A DNA stretch of 64,000 nucleotides from Amycolatopsis cihanbeyliensis (lineage in GTDB: Bacteria > Actinomycetota > Actinomycetes > Mycobacteriales > Pseudonocardiaceae). The stretch covers positions 3,378,501-3,442,500 of the forward strand of contig NZ_VFML01000001.1 in assembly GCF_006715045.1 (NCBI RefSeq), in the 5' to 3' direction. The translations under genes were made by a program, and so were the position numbers. Positions 25,552 through 34,508 of the stretch are shown piece by piece; the first letter of the stretch is position 1; the number at the start of each line of letters is the position of its first letter. A model generated the notes under the pieces. It worked only from the letters and a program-made list of their open reading frames with translations, ran no database searches and was not told the DNA's origin.

Positions 25552-26513
25552 TGAGTGCTGACGCGAAGCATGTGCCGTTGTCGAAGGCGGATCGGTTGCG
25601 GCAGGACGCCGACGCCGCGGGTGAGGTGCGCCGCCTGTCCGAGCACCCTGACGTGGTCGCGTTGGCGGTGGAGCGGGTCCGCAAGACGGTGGATGTGCTG
25701 ATGTGGCTGGGTATCGCGCTGGGGTTGGCGTTCACGATGGTCAACGTCCAGACCTTCGCCGCTGAGGGCGCCGCGGCGTGGTCGCTGCCGTGGGTGGCGG
25801 CGTGGCTGCTGGATCCGATGGTGTCGCTGGTGTTGATTGCGGTGCTGCGGGCCGAGCAGATCACCGCCCGCTACGAGCTGCCGCCGGATCGGTGGGCCAA
25901 CCGCACGAAGTGGTTCGCGTTCCTGGCCACCTACACGATGAACACCTGGCAGTCCTGGGCCGCGCTGTCGCTGTCGGGGGTGGTGCTGCACTCGGTGCCG
26001 CCGTTCATCGTGTTCCTGGCCGCCGAAGCCGCACCGGGGCTGCGCGACCAGCTCACCAAGTCGGTCACCCGCGCCGCCGAAACGGCCGCAGTGAACACCC
26101 CCGCCGAGCCCCTCACCACCCCGGCAGAGAACGACTCGGTGACCACCACAGCGACGCCAGTCGCCGAGTCGGACACCACCGGGCCGGAGACGGTCGCCGA
26201 GTCACCCGCGCCGCGCCCGCGGCAGCGGTCCGCGGCCCGTGCTCGCGGCACGGCCGCCGGCCGCGCGTCCGGGCACCGCAAGGGGCGGGACGCCTACGTG
26301 AGCGAGGCCCGCGCGGCGTGGGCGCCGGGGATTGAGATCACCCCCGCCTGGGTCCGCGAAGTGACCGGTTGCAAGCGCACGACCAGCAAGAACGTGGCGG
26401 ACGCGCTGCGCGCGCAGCTTGTCCCCGCGACCCCGGCTGCCGCCGAGCCGGTCGCCGAGTCCGAGCCCGACCCGGCACAGCAGCCGGGCATCCAGGAGAG
26501 GAGCGCGGCCTGA
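25551..26513 (+). CDS. DUF2637 membrane protein (SpdB-like)
   Basis: A 320-aa protein with an N-terminal helical part, four probable transmembrane segments between residues about 45 and 165 (VLMWLGIALGLAFTMVNVQT; LPWVAAWLLDPMVSLVLIAV; FLATYTMNTWQSWAALS), and a long Pro/Thr/Ala-rich linker. It ends in a helical, possibly DNA-binding domain (AWAPGIEITPAWVREVTGCK). DUF2637 proteins are found beside traSA in AICEs and are annotated as conjugal spread proteins. The start overlaps the previous stop and its stop overlaps the traSA start. Confidence 0.8.
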   Translation: MSADAKHVPLSKADRLRQDADAAGEVRRLSEHPDVVALAVERVRKTVDVLMWLGIALGLAFTMVNVQTFAAEGAAAWSLPWVAAWLLDPMVSLVLIAVLRAEQITARYELPPDRWANRTKWFAFLATYTMNTWQSWAALSLSGVVLHSVPPFIVFLAAEAAPGLRDQLTKSVTRAAETAAVNTPAEPLTTPAENDSVTTTATPVAESDTTGPETVAESPAPRPRQRSAARARGTAAGRASGHRKGRDAYVSEARAAWAPGIEITPAWVREVTGCKRTTSKNVADALRAQLVPATPAAAEPVAESEPDPAQQPGIQERSAA

Positions 26514-28843
26514 TGACCCAACCCGCTGACCGGCCCGACCGCGACCACCCTGTTGAGGAGCCCATGACCACCCCCACGCCCGATGCTGATGACCGTTCCG
26601 TGAACGACCTGACCCCGGCGTCCGCGACCACGCCGGCGAACACCCCCGCGGACACCACCAACCCCACCGGCGTGAACACCGGCATGAACGGGGACGTGAC
26701 CACCCCGGCGAACACGACCGAGACCACGCACGGTGCGGCAGCCGGCAGCAACGTGGTGCCGCTACGGCCCCACACCGAGATCGTTCCCGATGCCGCGATC
26801 GACGGTGAGATCGTGGACGATCCCGCCGAGCCGCGCCGGCCGGTGCCGGTGGACCTGCCGGAGGACAAGCCGTCGTGGTGGGAGCAGATATCCGAAGCGA
26901 CCGCACGGCCGCTGGTCGCGTCGTGGCTGCGCTCGGGTGCCGAGATCCGCTCGCGGGTGGTGTTCCTGCTGCGCTACGCGGCGCATGTGACCACGTTCCA
27001 CGGGTTGCGGCTGCTGCCGGTGTATGTGCCGGTGGCGGTGTTCCGCTCGTTCGGCGCGGTCCTGCGTGGCCTGCGCCGCGTGCGCGACTGGGTGTTCGAC
27101 GCCGAGAGCAAGCCGGTACGGATGACCGCCCGCGACCGGCAGGAGTTCTCCCAGTACATGACCCTGCGCGAGGCCCGCAACGACGCCGTGCGCAAACGGT
27201 CGCTGCCGGTGCTGCTGGCCGTGCTGGCGCTGGCCGCCGTGGTGGTGCTGGCCGTGACCTACCTACCGCCGCTGTGGAACTGGACACTGCTGGTCGCCAC
27301 GCTGGTCGTGCTCGGGTGGCGGGGCGCGCCCAGTGACCGGCCGGTCGTGTCGCGTGCGGTGAACGCCGAGCGGGCACCGAAGCTGACCAGTGACACCATC
27401 ATCACGGCCCTGGGTGCGTTGGGGATCGGGGAGCTAAACAAGGCGCTGGCCAAACGGCCCGACGCGGTCGGGTTTCCCAACCCGATCAGCCGCGACGGCG
27501 ACGGGTGGCGCGCGGACATCGACCTGCCGCCCGGGGTGACCGCCGGCGACGTGATCGCGAAGCGGGAAGAGCTGTCCTCGGGGCTTCGGCGGCAGCTCGG
27601 CTGTGTGTGGCCGGAAGGCGACATGAGCGTCCACGAAGGCCGGTTGGTGCTGTGGGTCGGGGACAAGGACATGGCCAGGTCCAAGCAGCCCGTGTGGCCG
27701 CTGGGCAAGCCGGGCGCGGTGGTGGACCTGTTCCGCCCCCAGCCCTTCGGCACCGATCAGCGGGGCCGGTGGGTGCCGGTGACGCTGATGTTCGCGTCCG
27801 TGGTGATCGGCGCGATGCCCCGCATGGGTAAGACGGTCACGCTGCGGGAACTGATGCTCATGGCCGCGCTGGACCCGCGCGCGGTGCTCTACAACTACGA
27901 CCTGAAAGGCACCGGGGACCTCGCGCCCCTGGCGCCCGTCTCGCACGCCTACGGGGTCGGCGACGACCCTGAGGACCTGGAACGGATGGTCGTGGAGATG
28001 CGCGAGCTGCGGGAAGAGTTGCGCCGCCGCACCAAGGTGATCCGGTCGCTGCCCGAATCGGTGTGCCCGGACAACAAGGTCACCCCGGCACTGGCCGCAC
28101 GGCAGGATCTACGGCTGGGGCCGATCGTGGTCGCGGTGGATGAGTGTCAGGTGTGGTTCGAGCACGCCGAGTACGGCCGGGAGCTGGAAGAGATCTGCAC
28201 CGACCTGGTCAAGCGTGGCCCCGCGCTGGGTATCACGCTGATCGCGGCGACGCAGCGGCCGGATGCGAAGTCGCTGCCGACCGGGATCTCCGCGAACGCC
28301 ATTCTGCGGTTCTGCCTGAAAGTGCAGGGACAGACCGAGAACGACATGGTGCTGGGCACCTCGCAGTACAAAAGCGGGGTCCGTGCCACCATGTTCGCCC
28401 GCTCCGACCGCGGCATCGGCTACCTGGCCGGCGAGGGTGACGACGCGAAGATCGTGCGCAGCGTCTACAAAGACGGCCCCGAAGCCAAAAAGATCGTGTC
28501 CGGAGCGCGGCTGCTGCGGGAGCAGGCCGGCACCATCACCGGCCACGCCGCCGGTGAATCGGTCGACATCGACGCCGAACGGCTGGACCCGCTGTCCGAC
28601 ACGCTCGCGGTGTTCCAGCGTGGTGAGAACAAACTCTGGTCCGACACCATCGTGACCCGCCTGGCCGAACTCCGACCCCGCTCCTACGAGGGGTGGAGCC
28701 CGGCCAACCTCGCCACCGCGCTCAAACCGCACGGAGTCAAGCCGCGCCAGGTCTGGGACACCGACCCCACCACCGGCAAGGGCAGCAACCGCAACGGCTA
28801 CACCCGCGACGCCCTCACCACCGCCAAAAACAACCGAGAGTAA
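26513..28843 (+). CDS. FtsK/SpoIIIE-type DNA translocase, TraSA/TraB
   Basis: A 776-aa motor that moves double-stranded DNA from donor to recipient in mycelial conjugation. The Thr/Pro-rich N-tail (about 100 residues) is followed by membrane segments at about 140-190 and 230-265 (LPVLLAVLALAAVVVLAVTY). The FtsK ATPase has Walker A GAMPRMGKTVTL and Walker B IVVAVDECQVWFEH, plus LIAATQRPDAKSLPTGI. A winged-helix-like end (LAELRPRSYEGWSPANLATA) may read the clt repeats. ATG 26513 overlaps the upstream stop. Length and layout match pSAM2-family TraSA. Confidence 0.92.
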   Translation: MTQPADRPDRDHPVEEPMTTPTPDADDRSVNDLTPASATTPANTPADTTNPTGVNTGMNGDVTTPANTTETTHGAAAGSNVVPLRPHTEIVPDAAIDGEIVDDPAEPRRPVPVDLPEDKPSWWEQISEATARPLVASWLRSGAEIRSRVVFLLRYAAHVTTFHGLRLLPVYVPVAVFRSFGAVLRGLRRVRDWVFDAESKPVRMTARDRQEFSQYMTLREARNDAVRKRSLPVLLAVLALAAVVVLAVTYLPPLWNWTLLVATLVVLGWRGAPSDRPVVSRAVNAERAPKLTSDTIITALGALGIGELNKALAKRPDAVGFPNPISRDGDGWRADIDLPPGVTAGDVIAKREELSSGLRRQLGCVWPEGDMSVHEGRLVLWVGDKDMARSKQPVWPLGKPGAVVDLFRPQPFGTDQRGRWVPVTLMFASVVIGAMPRMGKTVTLRELMLMAALDPRAVLYNYDLKGTGDLAPLAPVSHAYGVGDDPEDLERMVVEMRELREELRRRTKVIRSLPESVCPDNKVTPALAARQDLRLGPIVVAVDECQVWFEHAEYGRELEEICTDLVKRGPALGITLIAATQRPDAKSLPTGISANAILRFCLKVQGQTENDMVLGTSQYKSGVRATMFARSDRGIGYLAGEGDDAKIVRSVYKDGPEAKKIVSGARLLREQAGTITGHAAGESVDIDAERLDPLSDTLAVFQRGENKLWSDTIVTRLAELRPRSYEGWSPANLATALKPHGVKPRQVWDTDPTTGKGSNRNGYTRDALTTAKNNRE

Positions 28844-28874
28844 TCAACACGGTGGGCTAGGGGTGGCCCGTGTT

Positions 28875-28953
28875 CTAGACCGGACCGCCCCTAGACCTAG
28901 ACCCCCACCCTAGACACCCACAAACCGATGACCAGGACTCTAGGTACCTAGAC
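28875..28953. repeat. CTAGAC repeat cluster, candidate clt transfer locus
   Basis: The hexamer CTAGAC occurs five times in 79 bp (28875, 28891, 28897, 28910, 28948), mostly in a CCTAGAC context. The last copy is part of the 12-bp palindrome CTAGGTACCTAG (28940-28951). The cluster starts 31 bp after traSA in a 234-bp non-coding gap. TraB/TraSA translocases recognise short repeats in clt, usually close to tra, so this is the best candidate in the element. Confidence 0.6.
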
Positions 28954-29077
28954 CGCTCCCGCGCTGACCTGCGACATCCCGGGACATCCCCGCGTCACCC
29001 ACGCCGGAAGCCCTCTAGGGCCGACCCGACCACACCCACCCGCAGATACACACAGTAACCGCCGGAAGGACCGTGTG

Positions 29078-29200
29078 ATGGGTACCCGACTGCGCCACCT
29101 CGCCCACCTGATCGTCCGCTTCACCGCCACCTGCGCCGCCGGTTGCGGCCGACCCGTCCCCGCCGGACAGGTCATGTGCCCGGCCTGCGCCACCAAGTAA
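29078..29200 (+). CDS. 40-aa zinc-ribbon-like microprotein
   Basis: A short ORF of 40 aa (MGTRLRHLAHLIVRF...) with ribosome site GGAAGGA 7 nt upstream. It has a CAAGC pair and a C-terminal CPAC pair, which would suit one zinc ion, after a basic amphipathic N-terminus. It stands alone between the repeat cluster and the replication genes. Comparable mini zinc proteins follow traSA in other AICEs, but the function is unknown. Confidence 0.6.
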   Translation: MGTRLRHLAHLIVRFTATCAAGCGRPVPAGQVMCPACATK

Positions 29201-29302
29201 CCCCGCTGAGCCGCTGCCGGGCCGGTGACCGGCCCGAGCCTCACCGGCCCGGCAGCACCCACCGTCCGTTCATTGTTCGAATCCGGAAAGGAACCCGCCG
29301 TC

Positions 29303-30238
29303 ATGGATACCGCACACCACGCGCTCACCGACTGGGCGCTGTACCTCGCCACCATGGGCTGGCCCGTCTTCCCCATCCAGCCCGGCACCAAGATTCCCCA
29401 CGGGCACCGGCAAGACCGCTGCCCCCGCACCGGCACCTGTGCCCACGGGCACCTCACCCCCGAGCAGTACGCCACCACCGACCCCGACCGCATCACCCAC
29501 GCCTGGGCCACCCACCCCTGGAACATCGGCATCGCCACCGGCCCCGCCCAGCTCACCGTGCTCGACTGCGACCAGCCCAAAGACAGCAGCGACGCAGAAG
29601 ATGGCGCCACCGCGCTGGCGCGCCTGGCCACCGAGCGCGGGGTCACCCTGCCCACCACCTACACCGTCACCACCCCCCGCGGCGGGCGCCACCTGTACTT
29701 CACCACCCCACCCGGCGTGACCCTGCGCAACACCAAGGGCTTGTTGGCCACCTGGCTGGACAGCCGCGCCACCGGCGGCTACGTCCTCGGACCCGGCTCG
29801 GTGCTACCCGAAGGCGGCTACGAACTCGAAGACGACACCGACCCGGTCGAACTCCCCGGCTGGTTGGTCCAGGCCCTCTCCCATCGACCCGCAGCGGCGC
29901 TCTCAGAGCGCGCTGAGAAGCCCGTGGCGCGGCCCGACGCCTGGGCCACCACCGGACTCGCCGAGGAATGCCGCGCCGTCCGAGAGGCACCCCCAGGCCA
30001 CCACAACGAAGTCCTGTCCCGCGCGGCCTACCGAGTCGGGCAAATCGTCGGCGCCGGACTGCTCGACCACTTCACCGCCCGCCAAGACCTCCTCGTCGCT
30101 GCCCAACACCTCGTCACCGCCGACTGCGGATGCACCCGCGCCGAAGTCGCCCGCGTCATCGACGCCCGCCTGCCCGCCGGCATGACACAGCCCCGCCACC
30201 CCGCCACCGACGCCACGATCCGAAAGGACGCCGCATGA
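29303..30238 (+). CDS. Bifunctional DNA primase/polymerase (prim-pol) replication protein
   Basis: A 311-aa archaeo-eukaryotic-type primase-polymerase domain protein that likely primes AICE replication. ATG 29303 follows GGAAAGGAA. The N-terminus ALYLATMGWPVFPIQPGTK is typical of the family; the acidic metal site lies in LTVLDCDQP, and the conserved basic/His stretch is RGGRHLYF. The C-terminal third is helical and carries CGCTRAEVARVI. In other AICEs a prim-pol replaces the RepSA initiator. It overlaps the DUF4417 gene by 4 nt. Confidence 0.87.
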   Translation: MDTAHHALTDWALYLATMGWPVFPIQPGTKIPHGHRQDRCPRTGTCAHGHLTPEQYATTDPDRITHAWATHPWNIGIATGPAQLTVLDCDQPKDSSDAEDGATALARLATERGVTLPTTYTVTTPRGGRHLYFTTPPGVTLRNTKGLLATWLDSRATGGYVLGPGSVLPEGGYELEDDTDPVELPGWLVQALSHRPAAALSERAEKPVARPDAWATTGLAEECRAVREAPPGHHNEVLSRAAYRVGQIVGAGLLDHFTARQDLLVAAQHLVTADCGCTRAEVARVIDARLPAGMTQPRHPATDATIRKDAA

Positions 30239-31032
30239 GCACACCCACCGCGCACGAACCGAGCAAGCTGGCGCCGGTCGCCGCGCTTGGGGCCACCCGG
30301 ACCAGTCACCGCTGGGCGGAGCAGCCCGGTAACTGGGACCGGCTCAACACCCGCGCCTTGTTCGCCTCGGACAACGAGTGGGGTATTCCCAGCCTCCCAG
30401 TGGCTCGGCTCGTGCCTGCTCGGTTGGTGCCCTACACCGCCCGGCACCAGGCCACCACCGCCGCCGCCCACCGGGACCGCGAGCAGGCCGCGATCCACTT
30501 CTTCCTGGATGATTTCCGGTTCGAGACCGTGTGGACCAAGCCCGAACGCGGCCTGTCCCGCTGCGCGAGCGTCGGTGCGGCGCTGACCCCGGACTTCAGC
30601 CTCTGGGCCACCATGCCGCCCGCGATGCAGCTGTGGCAGGTCTACCGCTCCCGCTGGTGCGGCGCCTGGCTGCTGCACCACGGCATCCAGGTGGTCCCCA
30701 CGGTGTCGTGGTCCACCCCGGACACCTACCGATTCGCCTTCGCCGGGATCCCGACCGGGTCGGTGGTGGCGATCTCCACCGTGGGCATCCTCCGCGACCC
30801 CGAGGCCCGCCAGCTGTTCGCCGAGGGGTTCACCGCCATGCTGCACCGGCTGGCCCCCAGCGTGGTGCTGGTCTACGGCCGGGCCCTGCCCGAGCCAGCC
30901 GCCGCCGTGGTGCCGCCCGGCACGCGGGTGCGGTACTACCCCACCCGCTGGGCCACCCACGAAGCCCACCGTGCCCGGCAACGAGCCGGGACGGCACCAA
31001 CCGAGCAGGACCCGGCCGGGGGTGGTCGGTGA
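30235..31032 (+). CDS. DUF4417 protein
   Basis: A 265-aa protein of the DUF4417 family, widespread in phages and conjugative elements, with unknown activity. The diagnostic stretch is FFLDDFRFETVWTKPER, then LTPDFSLWATMPPAMQLWQV, GIQVVPTVSWS and FAGIPTGSVVAIST. Its ATG overlaps the prim-pol stop and its TGA overlaps the next ATG. It sits inside the replication block, which hints at DNA metabolism or element maintenance. Confidence 0.82.
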   Translation: MSTPTAHEPSKLAPVAALGATRTSHRWAEQPGNWDRLNTRALFASDNEWGIPSLPVARLVPARLVPYTARHQATTAAAHRDREQAAIHFFLDDFRFETVWTKPERGLSRCASVGAALTPDFSLWATMPPAMQLWQVYRSRWCGAWLLHHGIQVVPTVSWSTPDTYRFAFAGIPTGSVVAISTVGILRDPEARQLFAEGFTAMLHRLAPSVVLVYGRALPEPAAAVVPPGTRVRYYPTRWATHEAHRARQRAGTAPTEQDPAGGGR

Positions 31033-31496
31033 TGGGAGGCCGAGGAGGAAAAGGCCGCGCACCCCGCCAGCCCGACCACGGCCCAGCCGAGCCACTGCTG
31101 CCACCCGAGGCCACCGCACGCCCCGAACCACCCACCGAGGAACCGGCCGAGCAGCCCCGCCCGGAACAGGGCGAGCCGTCACCAACCGAGCAGGACGACA
31201 CGGGCGAGCGTGCGGACGCGGGTGGGCTGGAGTCCCGCCTGCTGGATGCCTACACCGAGCTGGCCAGCAAACCCCAGGACTGGATCCGGCTGGTCCGCCT
31301 GCGCGAGGCACTGGGCAACCCAGACCACGCCGAGCTGGACCAACTCCTGCTCAGCATGACCCGCACCGGGCTGGTGCACCTCGCCCCGGACTCCAACCGC
31401 AAGACCCTCACCGACGCCGACCACACCGCCGCCATCCGCATCGGCAGCGAACACAAACACCTCATCGCCATCGAACCCGACTACTGGGACCGCTGA
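31032..31496 (+). CDS. AICE hypothetical protein of the replication block
   Basis: A 154-aa protein. The first 60 residues are Pro/Glu-rich and unstructured. The rest (LLDAYTELASKPQDWIRLVR...ELDQLLLSMTRTGLVHLAPD) looks like a winged-helix or related helical fold. No family is recognised. It overlaps DUF4417 by 1 nt and is followed by the DUF3631 gene after 24 bp with GGAAGGACA as ribosome site. Confidence 0.6.
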   Translation: MGGRGGKGRAPRQPDHGPAEPLLPPEATARPEPPTEEPAEQPRPEQGEPSPTEQDDTGERADAGGLESRLLDAYTELASKPQDWIRLVRLREALGNPDHAELDQLLLSMTRTGLVHLAPDSNRKTLTDADHTAAIRIGSEHKHLIAIEPDYWDR

Positions 31497-31520
31497 GCCT
31501 CGCCGGAAGGACATCACCCG

Positions 31521-32666
31521 ATGACCACCCACACCACGCCAACCGGCGCCGACCTGCTGACCGCACTACGCGACGCACTCACCCGCTACGTGGCCCTGCC
31601 CTCCGAGGAAGTCACCGACGCGGTGGTGCTGTGGATCGCCGCCACCCACGCACAACCCGCCTGGGCGCACGCACCCCGCCTGGTGATCCGCGCCCCCGAG
31701 CGTCGCTGCGGAAAGTCCCGCCTGCTCGACGTGGTCGAGGCCACCTGCCACGACCCACTCATCACCGTCAACGCCTCCCCCGCCGCGGTCTACCGCTCCA
31801 TCACCGCCGACCCGCCCGCCCTGCTGGTCGACGAAGCCGACACCATCTTCGGCCCCAAAGCCGACCCCAACGAAGACCTCCGCGGACTGCTCAACGCCGG
31901 ACACCAACGCGGCCGTCCCGCGCTGCGCTACGACGCCGCCACCTCCAAGGTGGTCACCATCCCCACCTTCGCCATGGCCGCCCTCGCCGGCATCGGCGCC
32001 ATGCCCGACACCATCGAAGACCGCGCCGTCGTGGTCCACATGCGCCGCCGCACCACCGGTGAAAAGGTCGCGCCCTACCGCTCCCGCCGCGACCGCGACC
32101 CCCTCCGCACCCTGGCCGGGCAGGTCACCACCTGGCTGCGCGACAACATCACCACCCTCGAAGCCGCCGAGCCCGACATGCCCGTGGAAGACCGCGCCGC
32201 CGACACCTGGGAACCCCTCATCACCGTCGCCGACCACGCCGGCCACGACTGGCCCCACCGCGCCCGCACCGCCGCCCTAGCCCTGACCCAGGAAGCCAGC
32301 GACACCGAGGAAATGTCCGACCGGCTCCGGCTGCTCGCCGACTGCCGCACCGCCTTCGGTGACGAACTGGCCCTGCCCACCACCGAGCTGCTCTCCCGCC
32401 TGCGCGCCATACCCGAATCCCCCTGGGGTGAGTACGGCCCCACCGGACTCACCGCCATGAAAATGGGCGCCCTGCTGCGCGAATACGGCATCCGATCCGC
32501 CACCATCCGATTCCCCGGCAGCGGCCAAGCCAAGGGCTACCAACGCGCCGAGTTCACCGACGCCTGGCAGCGCTACTGCCCCCAACCCGACACCTCCCCC
32601 GGGGGAGACCCGTCCCAGCCGTACCAGGCTCAAATCCCCAGCTTAAAGCGGTACGGCTCCGCATAG
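31521..32666 (+). CDS. DUF3631 ATPase/helicase-like replication protein
   Basis: A 381-aa protein. The N-terminal ATPase part has a Walker A-like APERRCGKSRLLD and Walker B PALLVDEADTIFG, then the conserved LLNAGHQRG and MAALAGIGAMPDTIEDRA. The C-terminal DUF3631 domain runs to PGSGQAKGYQRAEFTDAW. In AICEs and actinophages such proteins follow a prim-pol and are thought to act as a replicative helicase. The gene's end overlaps the first of the AGCCGTACC repeats. Confidence 0.83.
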   Translation: MTTHTTPTGADLLTALRDALTRYVALPSEEVTDAVVLWIAATHAQPAWAHAPRLVIRAPERRCGKSRLLDVVEATCHDPLITVNASPAAVYRSITADPPALLVDEADTIFGPKADPNEDLRGLLNAGHQRGRPALRYDAATSKVVTIPTFAMAALAGIGAMPDTIEDRAVVVHMRRRTTGEKVAPYRSRRDRDPLRTLAGQVTTWLRDNITTLEAAEPDMPVEDRAADTWEPLITVADHAGHDWPHRARTAALALTQEASDTEEMSDRLRLLADCRTAFGDELALPTTELLSRLRAIPESPWGEYGPTGLTAMKMGALLREYGIRSATIRFPGSGQAKGYQRAEFTDAWQRYCPQPDTSPGGDPSQPYQAQIPSLKRYGSA

Positions 32667-32706
32667 CGGTACGGCTCAAGCCGTACCACCCAACAAGCCG
32701 TACCAC
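32617..32706. repeat. AGCCGTACC iteron cluster, candidate replication origin
   Basis: Five copies of AGCCGTACC or its reverse complement GGTACGGCT lie within 90 bp: 32617, 32650, 32668, 32679 and 32696. Two are in one orientation followed by two in the other, so cruciforms can form. The cluster spans the 3' end of the DUF3631 gene and the non-coding gap before excisionase. Clustered iterons next to the replication genes fit an AICE origin. Confidence 0.55.
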
Positions 32707-32853
32707 ACCTGACCAGCAAAAACGACGCTGGTACGCCTGGGACGGCACCCCCACCCCAGCGGTCAACAACGCCACCTTCCGGACCGAAGGGAGTACCCCC
32801 ATGCACCGACCCATCGACCGTTTCCACCTTGCCGCCGAGGAGACATCAGCCGC

Positions 32854-33039
32854 ATGGGCACCAAGCGTCGACACCTCACTATTGCACAGCTTTGCGAAGA
32901 ACTAGCCATAGCACGATCGACTTTTTATGAATGGCGGGCTAAGGGACGCGCACCCCGTTGCATCAAACTCCCCAATGGACAGATCCGCATCCTCCGAATC
33001 GACCTGGAGTCTTGGCTCAATACCTGGGAGGCTGCCTAG
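32854..33039 (+). CDS. Excisionase, MerR-like helix-turn-helix (Xis)
   Basis: A 61-aa recombination directionality factor. It is essentially one helix-turn-helix (HLTIAQLCEELAIARSTFYEW) followed by the wing (LPNGQIRILRIDLESWLNTW), the HTH_17 type found in AICE excisionases. It bends att DNA and drives excision with the integrase. ATG 32854 is used. The stop TAG overlaps the GTG start of the integrase gene, so the two are made together, as in pSAM2 xis-int. Confidence 0.88.
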   Translation: MGTKRRHLTIAQLCEELAIARSTFYEWRAKGRAPRCIKLPNGQIRILRIDLESWLNTWEAA

Positions 33040-34442
33040 TGGAAACCACTTTCGACGTTCGCGTATGGACGACGCAAGTTCGCAAGAATAAGCAAGGGAA
33101 GGTCACGAGCTACCGCGTACGCTGGCAGGTCGGCGGAGAACCGTTCGGCAAGTCGTTTTCGACTTCGACTCTCGCGGACGGATTCCGGGCACGCCTGGTG
33201 ACCGCGGCACGCAACGGGGAACCGTTCTGTCTGAATACTGGACTTCCGGTATCGCAGACCAAGAATAAGACCAACAATGTGACCTGGTACCAGGCAGCAT
33301 GCGAATACGCGGACATGAAATGGCCGGATTCGGCGCCGAAGTACCGCCGATCCATTGCCCAGTCACTGACGGCCATCACGGTACCGATGCTGGACGGCCG
33401 AAACCTGCCGGACCCGAAGCTGCTACGCAAAGCACTGACGACCGCGTTCAACCCCCGGAGTCGCAACGGCGAGCTGCAACCGGATATTCGACAGGCACTG
33501 ACCGTCGCAGCCAAAGCGAGCAGGAACGTCTCAGAGTTGACGAACCCGGACACTCTGCGCGCCGTGCTCCGTGCTCTCGATCTGAAATTGGACGGGAATC
33601 GGGCGTCCGCGAATACGGTTCGATTGCGTCGGATCACTCTGCGGAACGCAATTGACTTCTTTATCGAGAAGAAGTATCTGGACTCGAACCCCCTACAAGG
33701 GATAAAGGTGAAGAAACGGAAGGTTGCTCTACGACAGGTCGACCCCAAGTCTGTGTGCAATCCGATGCAAGGCCGGATGCTGATCTCCGCGGTGGGAATG
33801 TCAGGGAAGCAAGGTCCACCACTGGAAGCATTCTTTGGCTCCATCTACTATGCGGCGCTACGGCCGGAAGAAGCAGGGAACCTAAAAGAAAGTAACCTTG
33901 ACCTGCCGCCACCGGAGCAGGATCCAGTCACCGGCGAGGTTACCTACGGCTGGGGTGACATAAACTTGGATTCCGCACGACCAGAAATCAGCGGCGAGTG
34001 GACGGATTCCGGAGAGGCCGGCGAAGCTGGCCCGCTCAAACACCGGGAACGAGGGGTCGGCCGCCCGGTGCCCTGTCCGCCACCGCTGACCGAACTGTTC
34101 TACCGACACCTCACCAGGTTCGGTACGGCCCCAGACGGCCGGCTGTTCCGCGGAGCGCGCGACGGGGGACTGGTCAGCAGCAGCGTCTACGGGCGAGTGT
34201 GGGCCGCCGCACGCGAGCAGGTGTTCACCGCCGAGGTCGCCGCGGGGCCGCTGGCGAAGCGTCCGTACGACTTGCGAGCCGCCGCAGTCTCAACCCAGCT
34301 CAACAGTGGTGTCTCACCGATGCGGGTAGCTGAGTGGGCCGGACACAGCCTCTCAGTCCTGCTGAGGGTCTACGCGCGCTGTCTCGACGGCGGTGACCAG
34401 GCCGACAGGGCCAAGCTCCGACAGAACTTCACCAGCGGCTGA
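33039..34442 (+). CDS. Tyrosine site-specific integrase
   Basis: A 467-aa tyrosine recombinase that joins attP to the tRNA-Tyr attB. GTG 33039 overlaps the xis stop. The N-terminal arm-binding domain (VWTTQVRKNKQGKVTSYRV) and core-binding SAM-like domain lead to the catalytic domain: Arg in YAALRPEEAGNL, box II RPYDLRAAAVSTQLNSG, His in AEWAGHS, and the nucleophile Tyr in LLRVYARCLDG. Many AICE integrases have DLRHA where this one has DLRAA. The base composition is less GC-rich at the 5' end than the chromosome. It ends 67 bp from attR. Confidence 0.93.
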   Translation: METTFDVRVWTTQVRKNKQGKVTSYRVRWQVGGEPFGKSFSTSTLADGFRARLVTAARNGEPFCLNTGLPVSQTKNKTNNVTWYQAACEYADMKWPDSAPKYRRSIAQSLTAITVPMLDGRNLPDPKLLRKALTTAFNPRSRNGELQPDIRQALTVAAKASRNVSELTNPDTLRAVLRALDLKLDGNRASANTVRLRRITLRNAIDFFIEKKYLDSNPLQGIKVKKRKVALRQVDPKSVCNPMQGRMLISAVGMSGKQGPPLEAFFGSIYYAALRPEEAGNLKESNLDLPPPEQDPVTGEVTYGWGDINLDSARPEISGEWTDSGEAGEAGPLKHRERGVGRPVPCPPPLTELFYRHLTRFGTAPDGRLFRGARDGGLVSSSVYGRVWAAAREQVFTAEVAAGPLAKRPYDLRAAAVSTQLNSGVSPMRVAEWAGHSLSVLLRVYARCLDGGDQADRAKLRQNFTSG

Positions 34443-34508
34443 GTGCGGCCACGCATTGGCCACGGTCGGACCTAAACAGCCGGACATCGCCGGACACGGC
34501 CGGACCAC

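Noticed and set aside
22259..26513. A phage-defence island inside the AICE
   Set aside because: Apart from the PycTM-like protein, no nuclease, restriction, toxin or cyclase gene is recognised; the genes fit a transfer operon better.
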